Shown piece after piece: positions 21,377 to 31,717 of a stretch of DNA of 64,000 nucleotides; position 1 is the stretch's first letter; each line of letters starts with the position of its first letter. Position numbers and translations under genes: made by a program. Origin of the DNA: an uncultured Oscillospiraceae bacterium (GTDB lineage Bacteria > Bacillota > Clostridia > Oscillospirales > Oscillospiraceae); assembly GCA_904395865.1 (NCBI GenBank), contig CAJFNY010000065.1, positions 26,710 through 90,709 of the forward strand, written 5' to 3'. The notes under the pieces were generated by a model. It saw nothing but the letters and a program-made list of their open reading frames with translations, was not told the DNA's origin and ran no database searches.

Positions 21377-23505
21377 GGGACTACAGCTATACCCAGAACC
21401 GTGAGCTCAGCTGGCTGCGGTTCAACCGCCGTGTCCTGGAGGAGGCGGCGGATCAGACGGTGCCGCTGCTGGAGCGGATGAAGTTCATCTCCATCTTCAC
21501 CAGCAATCTCGACGAATTCTTCATGGTGCGGGTGGGCAGCCTCTTCGACCTGTCCACCATGTCCCCCGATGAGATCGACAACAAGTGCAACATGACCCCC
21601 AGCCAGCAGCTGGAGCGGATCTACGAGACGATCCCCGAGCTGGTGGCCCTGAAGGACCAGCTGTTCGCCACGGTCAGCTCCCAGCTGGAGGACCTGGACA
21701 TCTGCGACCTGGGCCGGCGGGAGCCGCTGCCGGACGAGAAGAAGTTCATCGGCCAGTATTTCAAGGCCAAGATTCTGCCCATCCTCTCGCCGCAGATCGT
21801 CGACAGCCACCACCCGTTCCCGCACCTGGCCAACAAGGCCCTCTACATCGCCGCCCTGCTCCAGGACAAGAAGGGCGGCCACTCCCTGGGCCTGATCCCC
21901 GTGCCGGACGCGCTGCCGCCGTTCATCACCATGCCGGACCACCCGACCCACTTCATCCGCATGGAGGACATCGTCCTGACGTACGCGCCGACGCTGTTCG
22001 GCAGCTACAAGCCGGTGAGCACCTGCGTCATCTGCGTCACCCGCAACGCCGATATCAGCTACGACGAGGAGAAGTTCGACGACGCCGACACCGACTTCCG
22101 CAACCGCATGAGCAAGCTGCTGAAGAAGCGCTCCCACCTGGCCATCGTCCGGCTGGAGATCGGCGGCGAGGCCGACGGCGACTTCCTGAAGCTGCTCAAG
22201 CGCCGCATCAACGTCCAGGACCACCAGATCTACACCGACCGCGCGCCTCTGGACATGAAGTACGTCTACGCCCTGGAGCGGGCGCTGCCGGCCGACAAGG
22301 TCACGCCCCTGGTGTTCACGCCGTACACGGCCCGCTGGCCCGAGGATCTCGACCAGAGCCGCGGCATGATCGAGCAGATCCGGCAGAAGGACCGGATGCT
22401 GTTCTTCCCCTTCGACAAGGTCGACCCGTTCCTGCGGCTTCTCAGCGAGGCCGCCGAGCGGGAGGACGTGGTCTCCATCAAGATCACCATCTACCGCCTG
22501 GCCTCCTCGTCGAAGATCGCCCACGTCCTCTGCCGCGCCGCCGAGAACGGCAAGGAGGTCACGGTGCTCATGGAGCTCCGCGCCCGGTTCGACGAGGCCA
22601 ACAACATCTCCTGGTCCCGCCTGCTGGAGGACGCCGGCTGCCGCGTGATCTACGGCGTGGAGGACTTCAAGTGCCACAGCAAGATCTGCCTGATCACCCT
22701 CCGCCAGGGCGACCAGCTCCACTATATCACCCAGATCGGCACCGGCAACTACAACGAAAAGACGAACACCATGTACACCGACCTGAGCCTCATGACGGCC
22801 GCCGAGGACATCGGCGCCGACGGCACGGTGTTCTTCCAGAACATGCTGGTGGGCAACCTGGAGGGCGAGTACGACCAGCTGCTGGTGGCTCCGGTGGGCA
22901 TCAAGAAGAACCTGCTGCGGCGCATCGACCGGGAGATCGCCAAGGGGCACGACGGCTATATCTGCATCAAGGCCAACTCCATGACGGAGCGCGAGGTCAT
23001 CGACAAGCTGGAGGAGGCGTCCTGCGCCGGCGTGCAGATCCAGCTGATCCTCCGCGGCATCTGCTGCCTGCGGCCGGGCATCCCCGGCAAGACGGAGAAC
23101 ATCCACGTGACGAGCATCGTCGGCCGCTTCCTGGAGCACGCGCGGATCTACTGCTTCGGCCGCGGGGACGACGCCGAGCTGTTCATCGCCTCGGCCGACC
23201 TGATGACCCGGAACCTGAACCGGCGGGTGGAGATCGCCTGCCCCGTCCGGGACCGGGATCTGAAGCAGATGCTCCTGACGATCCTCCACACCGAGCTGGC
23301 CGACAACGTCAAGGCCAGCAGCCTGCAGCCCGACGGCAGCTACTTCCGGAAGCACAGCGCCACGTCCCACGTGGACAGCCAGATCTACTTCATGGAGCAC
23401 ACGCTCCACACGGCGCCGCCCCCGGCGCCGGAGACGCCGGCCCCGCCGCCGAAGCGCGGCCTGCTCCACGCCCTGCGCCGCCTGCTGGGCGAAAAGGAAG
23501 GCTGA
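21346..23505 (+). CDS. ppk1: Polyphosphate kinase 1
   Basis: NRELSWLRFNRRVLEEA...LYFIsIFTSNLDEFFMVRV-type N-terminus (RMKFISIFTSNLDEFFMVRV); ARFDEANNISWSRLLEDAG. Confidence 0.95.
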   Translation: MSADSDKSVVRDYSYTQNRELSWLRFNRRVLEEAADQTVPLLERMKFISIFTSNLDEFFMVRVGSLFDLSTMSPDEIDNKCNMTPSQQLERIYETIPELVALKDQLFATVSSQLEDLDICDLGRREPLPDEKKFIGQYFKAKILPILSPQIVDSHHPFPHLANKALYIAALLQDKKGGHSLGLIPVPDALPPFITMPDHPTHFIRMEDIVLTYAPTLFGSYKPVSTCVICVTRNADISYDEEKFDDADTDFRNRMSKLLKKRSHLAIVRLEIGGEADGDFLKLLKRRINVQDHQIYTDRAPLDMKYVYALERALPADKVTPLVFTPYTARWPEDLDQSRGMIEQIRQKDRMLFFPFDKVDPFLRLLSEAAEREDVVSIKITIYRLASSSKIAHVLCRAAENGKEVTVLMELRARFDEANNISWSRLLEDAGCRVIYGVEDFKCHSKICLITLRQGDQLHYITQIGTGNYNEKTNTMYTDLSLMTAAEDIGADGTVFFQNMLVGNLEGEYDQLLVAPVGIKKNLLRRIDREIAKGHDGYICIKANSMTEREVIDKLEEASCAGVQIQLILRGICCLRPGIPGKTENIHVTSIVGRFLEHARIYCFGRGDDAELFIASADLMTRNLNRRVEIACPVRDRDLKQMLLTILHTELADNVKASSLQPDGSYFRKHSATSHVDSQIYFMEHTLHTAPPPAPETPAPPPKRGLLHALRRLLGEKEG

Positions 23506-23517
23506 ACGATCCCCATA

Positions 23518-23547
23518 CCCGGCCGGCATCTGCCGGCCGGGCTTTTC
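23518..23547 (+). terminator. Intrinsic terminator
   Basis: CCCGGCCGGCA...TGCCGGCCGGG-CTTTTC. Confidence 0.7.
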
Positions 23548-23572
23548 GGTTTCCGCGGGCGGCAGAAGGGCG

Positions 23573-23601
23573 TTGTATTTTCCGGGGAGTTCGTGTAAAA
23601 T
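23573..23601 (+). promoter_or_regulatory. Putative promoter
   Basis: TTGTAT-N17-TAAAAT. Confidence 0.5.
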
Positions 23602-23696
23602 GAGGGGGAAACTCCGTCCGGGCCGCACAGCGGCGGCCGGCGCCTCATAGGATGGGAATGGAATCCAAAGACGTCCTGTGAGAGGAGGTGCCCCGG

Positions 23697-24074
23697 ATGG
23701 TGTGGCAGGTGGTGGCCTGCGTCCTGGCGACGGCAGGCCTGGTTCTCTTTGCCTGGTGCCTGATCGGCTCGTTTCTGCTGCCGGTGGCCGGGCGGAATCT
23801 GACGGTGGTGTATCGTGCCCGCGGCGACGCGCCGGACCTGGAGCAGGCGGTCCGGAGTCTGGCCTGGCTGCGGGGCACCGGCATGGTTGACGTGCCGCTG
23901 CAGATCGTCGACTGCGGCATGGAGCAGGCGGCCCGGCAGCGGGCCGAGCGGCTGGCCCGGGCCCACCCGTTCATCCAGGTGGTGCCCGCGCCGGCGGCAC
24001 AGGGGGAGGAAGCGTGTGGAAGATCAGGAGATCCTCCGCGGCAGCGTGGAGACGGTGATCTATCAGAACGATGA
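23697..24074 (+). CDS. Small membrane-associated hypothetical protein overlapping recD2 start
   Basis: MVWQVVACVLATAGLVLFAWCLIGSFLLPVAG TM; AGGAGG RBS. Confidence 0.65.
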   Translation: MVWQVVACVLATAGLVLFAWCLIGSFLLPVAGRNLTVVYRARGDAPDLEQAVRSLAWLRGTGMVDVPLQIVDCGMEQAARQRAERLARAHPFIQVVPAPAAQGEEACGRSGDPPRQRGDGDLSER

Positions 24075-26223
24075 GAACGGCTACGCCGTCCTGCGGTTCC
24101 GCACCGAGGCCGGCGAGACCGTCACGGTCGTGGGCACCATTCCCATGACGGCCGTGGGCGAGCGGCTGGCCGTGGCCGGCCGCTGGCGCAGCCATCCGGC
24201 GTACGGCCGCCAGTTTGAGGCCGAGTTCCTGGAGCGGCTCATGCCCGAGAGCGCGGCGGACATCCTGGCGTATCTGTCGTCCCGGGCCCTGAAGGGCATC
24301 GGCGCCGTCACCGCCCGGCGGATCGTGGACGCCTTCGGCGACCGTTCGCTGGAGGTCCTGGAGAACGAGCCGGAGCGGCTGGCGGAGCTGCCGGGCATCT
24401 CCCCGCGGAAGGCCCGGGAGATCGGCGCGAGCTTCCGCCGCCAGGTGGGCGTCCGGCGGCTCATCGAGTTCCTGTCGGCCCATCACCTGCCGCCGGAGCT
24501 GGCGCTGCGGCTCTACCGGGCCTACGGCGATCTGGCCGTGGAGGCCGTTCAGGACGATCCGTACCTGCTGACGGAGGGATATTTCGGCGCGTCCTTCTCG
24601 GCGGTGGACGCCTTCGCCCTGGAGCTGGGCGTGGACGGCGACGACGAGCGCCGCGTGGAAGCCGGCCTCTGCTTTGAGCTGCGCCACAATCTGACGAACG
24701 GCCACACGTTCCTGCCGGTGCCGAAGCTGGCCGACGCCGCGGCGCAGCTGCTGAGCCTGGAGCGCCCGGTGATCGAGGCCGGCCTCGGCCGCCTGCGGGA
24801 GCAGGGGCGCATCGTGCTGGACCATCTGGCCGGCCTGGACGTCTGCTACCTGCCGGAGCTGTATGAGGCGGAGACGTACGTGGCGGAGCGGGTGCTGGCC
24901 ATGGCGGCCGACCCGCCGGACGTGCCCCGGGATCTGCCGCGGGTGGTGGCCGAGGTGGAGGCGGACAAGCACCTGACGTACGCCGGGCAGCAGCGGGAGG
25001 CCATCGCCGTCGCCACTGCCAGCCGGATCTGCCTGCTGACCGGCGGCCCCGGCACCGGCAAGACGACGACGCTGGACGGCATCCTCGACATGTTCGACCG
25101 CATGGGCCTGGAGGCCCGGCTGGCCGCCCCCACGGGCCGGGCCGCCAAGCGCCTGACGGAGCTGACCGGCCGCGAGGCGGCCACGATCCACCGGCTGCTG
25201 GAGGCCCAGTTCGACCCGGAGAGCGGCGCCATGGTCTTCGTCCACGATGAGGACGACCCCCTGGACGCCGACGCCCTGGTGGTGGACGAGGGCTCCATGG
25301 TGGACCTGTCGCTGATGCAGTCCCTGCTGCGGGCGCTGCCGGAGGGCTGCCGCCTGGTGCTGGTGGGGGACCCGGACCAGCTGCCGTCGGTGGGGCCCGG
25401 GAACGTGTTCTCCGACCTGATCCGCAGCGGCACGGTGCCCACGGTGCGCCTGACGGAGATCTTCCGCCAGGCCCGGGAGAGCCTGATCGTCATGAATGCC
25501 CACGCCGTCAACCAGGGGCAGATGCCCGACCTGCGGCAGAAGGACCGGGATTTCTTCTTCCTGCGCCGCCGCACGGCCCGGGACGTGGCCGACACCGTCT
25601 GCGACCTGTGCGCCCGGCGGCTGCCGGTGAACCTGGGCATCCCGCCGGCGGAGATCCAGGTGCTCTCGCCCACCCGCCGGCAGGAGGCCGGCACCGGCAA
25701 CCTGAACCGGCGGCTCCAGGCCGTCCTGAATCCGCCGGCGCCGGACAAGCGGGAGAAGCCCCACGGCGATTTTTTGTTCCGCGAGGGCGATCGGGTGATG
25801 CAAATCCGGAACAACTATGATATACTATGGAAGAAGTCCGGCCAGGCCGGCGCCGGCGTGTTCAACGGAGACCTGGGCGTCATCCAGGCCATCGACCACG
25901 CCGAGGAGACGCTGACCGTCGCCTTCGACGACGACAAGGTCGCCCAGTACGGCTTCGACATGCTGTCGGAGCTGGAGCTGGCGTACGCCATGACGGTCCA
26001 CAAGAGCCAGGGCAGCGAGTACCGCGCCGTGATTCTCGCGGTGTGGCAGGGCTCGCCGTACCTGCTGACCCGCAGCATCCTCTACACGGCCATCACCCGC
26101 GCCCGGCAGCTGCTGATTCTCGTGGGCAGCGAGGACGTGATCGCCGCCATGACCGCCAACGACCGCCAGCAGCGGCGGTACAGCGGCCTGAAGCTGCGGC
26201 TGCAGAAGGGAAGCCGGCCGTGA
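24016..26223 (+). CDS. recD2: SF1B helicase RecD2
   Basis: VEDQEILRGSVETVIYQNDENGYAVLRF...; LLTGGPGTGKTTTLDGIL; LAYAMTVHKSQGSEY. Confidence 0.95.
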   Translation: MEDQEILRGSVETVIYQNDENGYAVLRFRTEAGETVTVVGTIPMTAVGERLAVAGRWRSHPAYGRQFEAEFLERLMPESAADILAYLSSRALKGIGAVTARRIVDAFGDRSLEVLENEPERLAELPGISPRKAREIGASFRRQVGVRRLIEFLSAHHLPPELALRLYRAYGDLAVEAVQDDPYLLTEGYFGASFSAVDAFALELGVDGDDERRVEAGLCFELRHNLTNGHTFLPVPKLADAAAQLLSLERPVIEAGLGRLREQGRIVLDHLAGLDVCYLPELYEAETYVAERVLAMAADPPDVPRDLPRVVAEVEADKHLTYAGQQREAIAVATASRICLLTGGPGTGKTTTLDGILDMFDRMGLEARLAAPTGRAAKRLTELTGREAATIHRLLEAQFDPESGAMVFVHDEDDPLDADALVVDEGSMVDLSLMQSLLRALPEGCRLVLVGDPDQLPSVGPGNVFSDLIRSGTVPTVRLTEIFRQARESLIVMNAHAVNQGQMPDLRQKDRDFFFLRRRTARDVADTVCDLCARRLPVNLGIPPAEIQVLSPTRRQEAGTGNLNRRLQAVLNPPAPDKREKPHGDFLFREGDRVMQIRNNYDILWKKSGQAGAGVFNGDLGVIQAIDHAEETLTVAFDDDKVAQYGFDMLSELELAYAMTVHKSQGSEYRAVILAVWQGSPYLLTRSILYTAITRARQLLILVGSEDVIAAMTANDRQQRRYSGLKLRLQKGSRP

Positions 26224-26927
26224 AGGGGCCGGCCGTCTGGCTGCTGGATCTGCTGTACCCGTCCAAGTGCGTGATGTGCCGGCGGCTCCTCCGGCGCGAC
26301 GAGCGGGACGTGTGCACGGCCTGCCTGCGGGCGCTGCCGCTGTACGGCGGCAATCCGGCGCCGGGGCCCTGGTGCCGCGGCGCCGTGGCGGCCCTGCGGT
26401 ATGAGGGCGACGTCCGCTCGTCGCTGCTGCGCTTCAAGTTCGGCGGGATGGAGCAGTACGCCGGCTGCTACGGCCGGCTTTTGGCGGCGGCCTGTGAGCG
26501 GCTGCCCCTGGAGGAGATCGACGCCGTCACCTGGGTGCCCGTCAGCCGCCGCCGGCGGCGGAAGCGGGGATACGATCAGGCGCGCCTGCTGGCCGCGGCC
26601 CTGGCCCGGGAGCTGGGGAAGCCCCTGGTGCCGGCGCTGCGCAAATGCCGCGACAATCCGCCCCAGTCCTCACTGGAGGAGGCGGCCCGCCGCCGGGCCA
26701 ATGTGCTGGGGGCCTACCGGGTCCTGCCGGCCTGCGCCGGGAAGCGGCTGCTGCTGGTGGACGACATCCGCACCACCGGCGCCACCCTCGACGAGGCGGC
26801 CCGGGTGCTGCTGACCGGCGGCGCCGGGGCGGTCTGGCAGGCCGTCCTGGCGGCCCGGCCGGATGGCGCGCCGCGGCAGAAGGGCGGCCCGAATACTGAC
26901 GAAGCGATGGGTGTGACAGAATGCTGA
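26220..26927 (+). CDS. comF: ComF family protein (phosphoribosyltransferase-like)
   Basis: CVMCRRLL...CTACL zinc-finger-like; RKRGYDQARLLA; LLLVDDIRTTGATLDE PRPP motif. Confidence 0.88.
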   Translation: MKGPAVWLLDLLYPSKCVMCRRLLRRDERDVCTACLRALPLYGGNPAPGPWCRGAVAALRYEGDVRSSLLRFKFGGMEQYAGCYGRLLAAACERLPLEEIDAVTWVPVSRRRRRKRGYDQARLLAAALARELGKPLVPALRKCRDNPPQSSLEEAARRRANVLGAYRVLPACAGKRLLLVDDIRTTGATLDEAARVLLTGGAGAVWQAVLAARPDGAPRQKGGPNTDEAMGVTEC

Positions 26928-27952
26928 AATTTTCACGGGATCTGGGAATCGATCTGGGCACGGCCAACGTGCTGGTCTACGAGGAGGGCCGCGGCATCGT
27001 CCTGCGGGAGCCCTCCGTGGTGGCGGTGGACAAGAACACCGGCAAGGTGCTGCAGGTGGGCGCCGCCGCCAACAACATGCTCGGCCGCACCCCCGGCAAC
27101 GTGGTGGCCCTGCGGCCGCTGCGGGAGGGCGTCATCTCCGACTACGAGATGACGGAGAAGATGCTGGCCCAGTTTATGAAGAAGGTCCAGCGCCTGGCGG
27201 TCGTCAAGCCGCGGGTGGTGGTCAGCGTGCCCAGCGGCATCACCGAGGTGGAGGAGCGGGCCGTGATCCAGGCCACCATGGAGGCCGGCGCCCGGCGGGT
27301 GTACCTGATCGAGGAGCCCTTCGCCGCGGCCCTGGGGGCGGAGATGGACCTGGAGCGCCCCGGCGGCCACATGGTCGTGGACGTGGGCGGCGGCACCACG
27401 GACATCGCGGTGCTGACCATGAACGACGTGGCCGTCTCCTCGTCGCTGAAGGTGGCCGGCCAGGCGTTCGACGAGGCGGTCGTCCGCTACGTCCGCCGGC
27501 GGCACAATGTGCTCATCGGGCCCAACGCCGCCGAGGAGGCGAAGATCACCATCGGCTGCGTCTACGAGCGGGGGCAGGAGGTCTCCATGCTCGTCAAGGG
27601 CCGGGACCTCAAGACCGGCCTGCCCAAAGAGGTGCAGATCAGCTCGGCGGAGCTGCTGGAGGTGTTCAAACGGCCGGCCCGGCAGATCGTGGACGAGGTG
27701 CTGGCGGTGCTGGAGCAGACGTCGCCGGAGCTCGTCTCGGACATCTCCCAGAACGGGATCGTCCTCACCGGCGGCGGCAGCCAGCTCTGGGGCTTCCCGC
27801 AGCTGCTGGCCGAGCGGACGGGCATCGCCTGCAGCCTGGCCGACGACGCCGACTCCTGCGTGGCCCTGGGCTGCGGCAAGAGCCTGCGATGGATCAATCA
27901 GATGCAGGAGGGCACCATAAACCTGGCCCGCCGGAAGCTGATGAAGGAGTAA
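26921..27952 (+). CDS. mreB: Rod-shape determining protein MreB/Mbl
   Basis: RDLGIDLGTANVLVYEEGRGIVLREPSVVA...DVGGGTTDIAV. Confidence 0.95.
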   Translation: MLKFSRDLGIDLGTANVLVYEEGRGIVLREPSVVAVDKNTGKVLQVGAAANNMLGRTPGNVVALRPLREGVISDYEMTEKMLAQFMKKVQRLAVVKPRVVVSVPSGITEVEERAVIQATMEAGARRVYLIEEPFAAALGAEMDLERPGGHMVVDVGGGTTDIAVLTMNDVAVSSSLKVAGQAFDEAVVRYVRRRHNVLIGPNAAEEAKITIGCVYERGQEVSMLVKGRDLKTGLPKEVQISSAELLEVFKRPARQIVDEVLAVLEQTSPELVSDISQNGIVLTGGGSQLWGFPQLLAERTGIACSLADDADSCVALGCGKSLRWINQMQEGTINLARRKLMKE

Positions 27953-27962
27953 TAAAATGCAG

Positions 27963-27990
27963 CGCGCGGGGCGCGGCCCCGCGCGTTTTT
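27963..27990 (+). terminator. Intrinsic terminator
   Basis: CGCGCGGGG-cgcgg-CCCCGCGCG-TTTTT. Confidence 0.8.
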
Positions 27991-28025
27991 GTACGTCCGC
28001 GGATTGGTACGGTAAGGAGGATGGT

Positions 28026-29393
28026 ATGGAACTCAACCGAAAATTCGGACTCGTGACGGCCGTCTGCATGGTGGTGGGGACGGTCATCGGCTCGGGCGTC
28101 TTTTTCAAGGCCCAGACCATCCTCGTGCTCACCGGCGGCGACCTGCCCCTGGGCATTCTGGCCTGGGCGCTGGGCGGCAGCATCATGCTCATCTGCTCGC
28201 TGGCCTTCGCCGTCCTGGCCACCCGGTACGAGAAGGTCAACGGCCTGGTGGACTACGCCGAGGCCACCGTCGGCAAGGGCTACGCCTACTTCATCGGCTG
28301 GTTCTCGGCGGTCATCTACACGCCGACGCTGACGTCGGTGCTGGCGTGGCTGTCGGCCCGGTACACGCTGGTCTTTCTGACGTCCCTGAATCCCGCCCTG
28401 GCGGCCGACCCGGTGGCCGGGCCGGAGTGCATGGTGCTGACGCTGTTTTACCTCTGCCTGGCGTACGCCGTCAACACCCTGGGGCCGAGGCTGGCCGGCA
28501 AGCTCCAGGTTTCGACGACGGTGGTGAAGCTGATCCCCCTGTGCCTTATGGCCGTGGTGGGGACGATCTACGGCCTGACCCACGGGATTACTCAGACCAA
28601 CTTCGCGGCAGCTCCGGTGCCGACGGCCTCCGGGAACCCGCTGTTCGCGGCCCTGGTCTCCACGGCCTTTGCCTACGAGGGGTGGATCATCACCACGTCC
28701 ATCAACGCCGAGCTGCGGGATGCCCGGCGCAATCTGCCCCGGGCGCTGATCCTCGGCGCGCTGATCGTCGTGGGCGTGTACGTGGCCTACTACGTGGGCG
28801 TGGCCGGCGGCGTCCCCACGCAGATGCTCATGGAGCAGGGCGCGTCGGTGGCCTTCACGACGGTGTTCGGCAGTGTGTTCGGGAGCATTCTCAACCTGTT
28901 CGTGGCCGTCTCCTGCCTGGGCACCACCAACGGGCTGATGCTCGGCTGCATCCGCGGCTTTTACGCCCTGGCGGTCCGCGGCCAGGGGCCGCGGCCGAAG
29001 ACCTTTGCGTCGGTGGACCGGGTCACGAATCTGCCGGCCAACTCTGCCGCGGCCGGCCTGGCGGTGACGGCCGCCTGGTTCGTGTTCTTCTATCTGGCCC
29101 AGCTCTCGTCCAGCCCGGACGCCTGGCTGGGGCCGCTGGCGTACGACAGCTCCGAGCTGCCGATCATCACGCTGTACGCCCTCTACCTGCCGATCCTCGT
29201 GATGTTCATGGTCCGGGCCCGGCAGCTGGATCCGGTCCGGCGCTTCGTCATCCCGGTGCTGGCCTGCGGCGGCAGCTGCTTCATGATCGTCGCCTGCATC
29301 TACGCCCACGGCGTCAGCAATCTCTGGTACCTGCTGATGTTCGCCGTCATCATGGCCGTCGGCATGCTCTTCTACCGCCGGCAGAAGGACTGA
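28026..29393 (+). CDS. APC family amino acid permease
   Basis: FGLVTAVCMVVGTVIGSGVFFKAQTIL; 12-TM-like. Confidence 0.88.
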   Translation: MELNRKFGLVTAVCMVVGTVIGSGVFFKAQTILVLTGGDLPLGILAWALGGSIMLICSLAFAVLATRYEKVNGLVDYAEATVGKGYAYFIGWFSAVIYTPTLTSVLAWLSARYTLVFLTSLNPALAADPVAGPECMVLTLFYLCLAYAVNTLGPRLAGKLQVSTTVVKLIPLCLMAVVGTIYGLTHGITQTNFAAAPVPTASGNPLFAALVSTAFAYEGWIITTSINAELRDARRNLPRALILGALIVVGVYVAYYVGVAGGVPTQMLMEQGASVAFTTVFGSVFGSILNLFVAVSCLGTTNGLMLGCIRGFYALAVRGQGPRPKTFASVDRVTNLPANSAAAGLAVTAAWFVFFYLAQLSSSPDAWLGPLAYDSSELPIITLYALYLPILVMFMVRARQLDPVRRFVIPVLACGGSCFMIVACIYAHGVSNLWYLLMFAVIMAVGMLFYRRQKD

Positions 29394-29405
29394 CGAACGA
29401 AACGA

Positions 29406-29440
29406 AGCCCCTCCGGCCTTCGGCCGGAGGGGCTCATTTT
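29406..29440 (+). terminator. Intrinsic terminator between convergent genes
   Basis: AGCCCCTCCGGCC-ttc-GGCCGGAGGGGCT, CATTTT. Confidence 0.75.
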
Positions 29441-29444
29441 GCTG

Positions 29445-31052
29445 TTATTGTTCGGCCTTCGCCGGCCGCCGGAGGAAGCCGGCGTAGACCAGCATGGCCG
29501 CGATGGACCAGAAGTACGCCATCATATACGGCTCCTCGAAGATGTTCTCAAAGTAACAGTGCACCAGCACGCCGCACAGCCCGGCGAACATGCCCGCGCA
29601 CAGCGGGAAGAGGCTCCGCGTCCGGCTCTGCTCCTTCCGCTTCCAGCCGCGGCCCGTGCGGTACAGCACCCGCAGCCCGGTGAACAGCAGCGCCAGCAGC
29701 AGCAGAATGAAGCAGGTGAAGCCCACCCAGCCCATCTCCACGAGGATCTTCAGGTAGTAGTTGTCCACGTAGAAGTAGGAGATCCACTTGTAGATCTGGT
29801 GCTGCATGGCCACGGCGCCGCCGAACATGCCCAGGCCGAAGCCGAACACCGGGCTCATGTTCAGGTAGCTCATGGCGATGGTCCACCGGCTGCCGCGGCC
29901 GCCGTTGTTGGTGGAGGCGGCGAACTCCGGCGTCAGCAGATAGCCGATGCGGCTGGCTACGAACGGCAGGAACAGCGCGCACACCAGCGCCACGCACATG
30001 AGCGCCAGCAGCCGCCGGTCCACCAGCAGCGCGAAGATCAGAATCACTACGGCCATGGCCATCCACGCGCCGCGGGACATGGTGAACAGGCACGCAAAGC
30101 ACATGCAGAACGTCACGAGCCAGAAGAACAGCTTCGCCTTCCAGTTCCGGACGTAGTAGGCGAGGCCCGCGGCCATGGGCGCAAAGAGCACCATGAAGTC
30201 GCCCATGATGTTGGGGCTGCCGAAGATCGAGTAGACGCGGGTGCGCACGTCGGCCTCGGCCTGGTCGGTCCAGTTGGAGGGGATCGGCACGGCCACGATA
30301 TACTGGTAGATGCCGTGGAGCGAGATCAGGAACGCCGCCAGCACCAGCACCAGATACAGCCGGATCAGATCCCGGTCGTCCCGGATCAGGCGGGAGATCA
30401 GATAGAACCACACCATGTACTGCACCGTGGCCCGATAGCCGCTGACGGCAATGGAGAAGAACGGGCTGACCACGAACATCAGCGCCAGACCGACGCCCAC
30501 GAACAGGAACACCGGCGTGTCCATGGGATTGACCCGGGGCGTCAGGGGCTGCGGCGCGCGCATCCGGTCGTAGAGCACCCACAGCACGGCCAGCAGCATC
30601 AGGCACTCGTCCCACACCGACGGCAGCACCGGCAGCGTCAGCACGTCCCGGAGCGCGTAGTCGATCAGGCAGTAGAGCCCCACGGCCGTCAGCACGAAGG
30701 CCGTCAGCCCCCCGCGGAACAGCCAGCCCAGGATCCGGCTGCTGCGGCCGCAGCGGAAGACGGCGCCGTAGATCCGGTACACCAGGCTGCTGCGCACCGC
30801 CGGCATGAGCACCTGGCCGAAGCGCCACAGCACCCGGTTCCACCAGGCCAGCAGCCGCGTCACGGCGGCGGAGCGGCTCGTCCCGTCGGAGCAGCCCAGG
30901 ATCCGGGCGCCGATGCGGTGCGTCCGGGACGCCCGGAAGGATGCGCCGATCCGCAGCCCAAGCCGCCGCAGGCCGCTCCCGCGCCAGCACACGGCGATGG
31001 CCATGCACAGCCGCCACAGGAGGCTGCCATGCAGCACGTCAGCCATTCTCAT
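29445..31052 (-). CDS. O-antigen ligase (Wzy/WaaL-like) family membrane protein
   Basis: Polytopic; IFGSPNIMGDFMVLFAPM, FTMSRGAWMAMAVV, GFGLGMFGGA motifs typical of the family. Confidence 0.8.
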   Translation of the reverse strand: MRMADVLHGSLLWRLCMAIAVCWRGSGLRRLGLRIGASFRASRTHRIGARILGCSDGTSRSAAVTRLLAWWNRVLWRFGQVLMPAVRSSLVYRIYGAVFRCGRSSRILGWLFRGGLTAFVLTAVGLYCLIDYALRDVLTLPVLPSVWDECLMLLAVLWVLYDRMRAPQPLTPRVNPMDTPVFLFVGVGLALMFVVSPFFSIAVSGYRATVQYMVWFYLISRLIRDDRDLIRLYLVLVLAAFLISLHGIYQYIVAVPIPSNWTDQAEADVRTRVYSIFGSPNIMGDFMVLFAPMAAGLAYYVRNWKAKLFFWLVTFCMCFACLFTMSRGAWMAMAVVILIFALLVDRRLLALMCVALVCALFLPFVASRIGYLLTPEFAASTNNGGRGSRWTIAMSYLNMSPVFGFGLGMFGGAVAMQHQIYKWISYFYVDNYYLKILVEMGWVGFTCFILLLLALLFTGLRVLYRTGRGWKRKEQSRTRSLFPLCAGMFAGLCGVLVHCYFENIFEEPYMMAYFWSIAAMLVYAGFLRRPAKAEQ

Positions 31053-31548
31053 CGACGATCTCCACCGAGGTGACGGTGCCGGTGAACTCAATGTCCACGG
31101 TCTTGACGATGTGGGACTTGCCCACGCGGACCTCCTGGGAGCCGACCGCGTAGGCGTTGGCGGCCCGGGAGACCTTCGTCTCGATGGTGAAGCGCAGGTC
31201 GCGGGCGCTGGGGTCCTCCACCTGCAGGGCGTTGCCGTCGGCGTCCACGACGGTCTCCATGTGCGGCTCAATGACGCAGTCGGTCACGTAGCCGTCCAGC
31301 AGGTCGCCGTTGCTCATCAGCTGGCCGCCGATGTCGGCCACGGCGCCCTCGGCGGCGTCGGGGTTGACGTTGGCGCAGACCACTTCATACCGCAGCGTGG
31401 CGGCGTTGCTGTTGATGGCTTCGGTGACGGCGCTGCCGCCCAGCTTCCAGGCCACGGCGGCCACGCCGGCGACGATCACCAGCACCACGATCAGGTCGAT
31501 CAGATTGACCTTGCCGAACAGCTTGCCTTTTTCGTCCAGGATTTTCAC
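31039..31548 (-). CDS. DUF4330 domain protein
   Basis: VKILDEKGKLFGKVNLIDLIVVLVIVAGVAAVAWKL; GTG start with AGGAGG. Confidence 0.75.
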   Translation of the reverse strand: MKILDEKGKLFGKVNLIDLIVVLVIVAGVAAVAWKLGGSAVTEAINSNAATLRYEVVCANVNPDAAEGAVADIGGQLMSNGDLLDGYVTDCVIEPHMETVVDADGNALQVEDPSARDLRFTIETKVSRAANAYAVGSQEVRVGKSHIVKTVDIEFTGTVTSVEIVDENG

Positions 31549-31717
31549 GTGATTTCCTCCTAAGAATGCGCATTTTTCGGATTCAGGCTTGATTCCGGCG
31601 GGCAAGTATACTATCATGACATTGCTCCGGCGCGGGAAAAACCGCAGCGGCGGTTTCTTCGATAGATTATACCGGATTTTCCCGGTTTCCACAAGAACCT
31701 TTTCGGGGAGTGCGTCT

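Noticed and set aside
21349-23628. 759-aa ORF antisense to ppk
   Set aside because: Same GC-rich mirror-ORF artifact; the sense strand encodes full-length Ppk1
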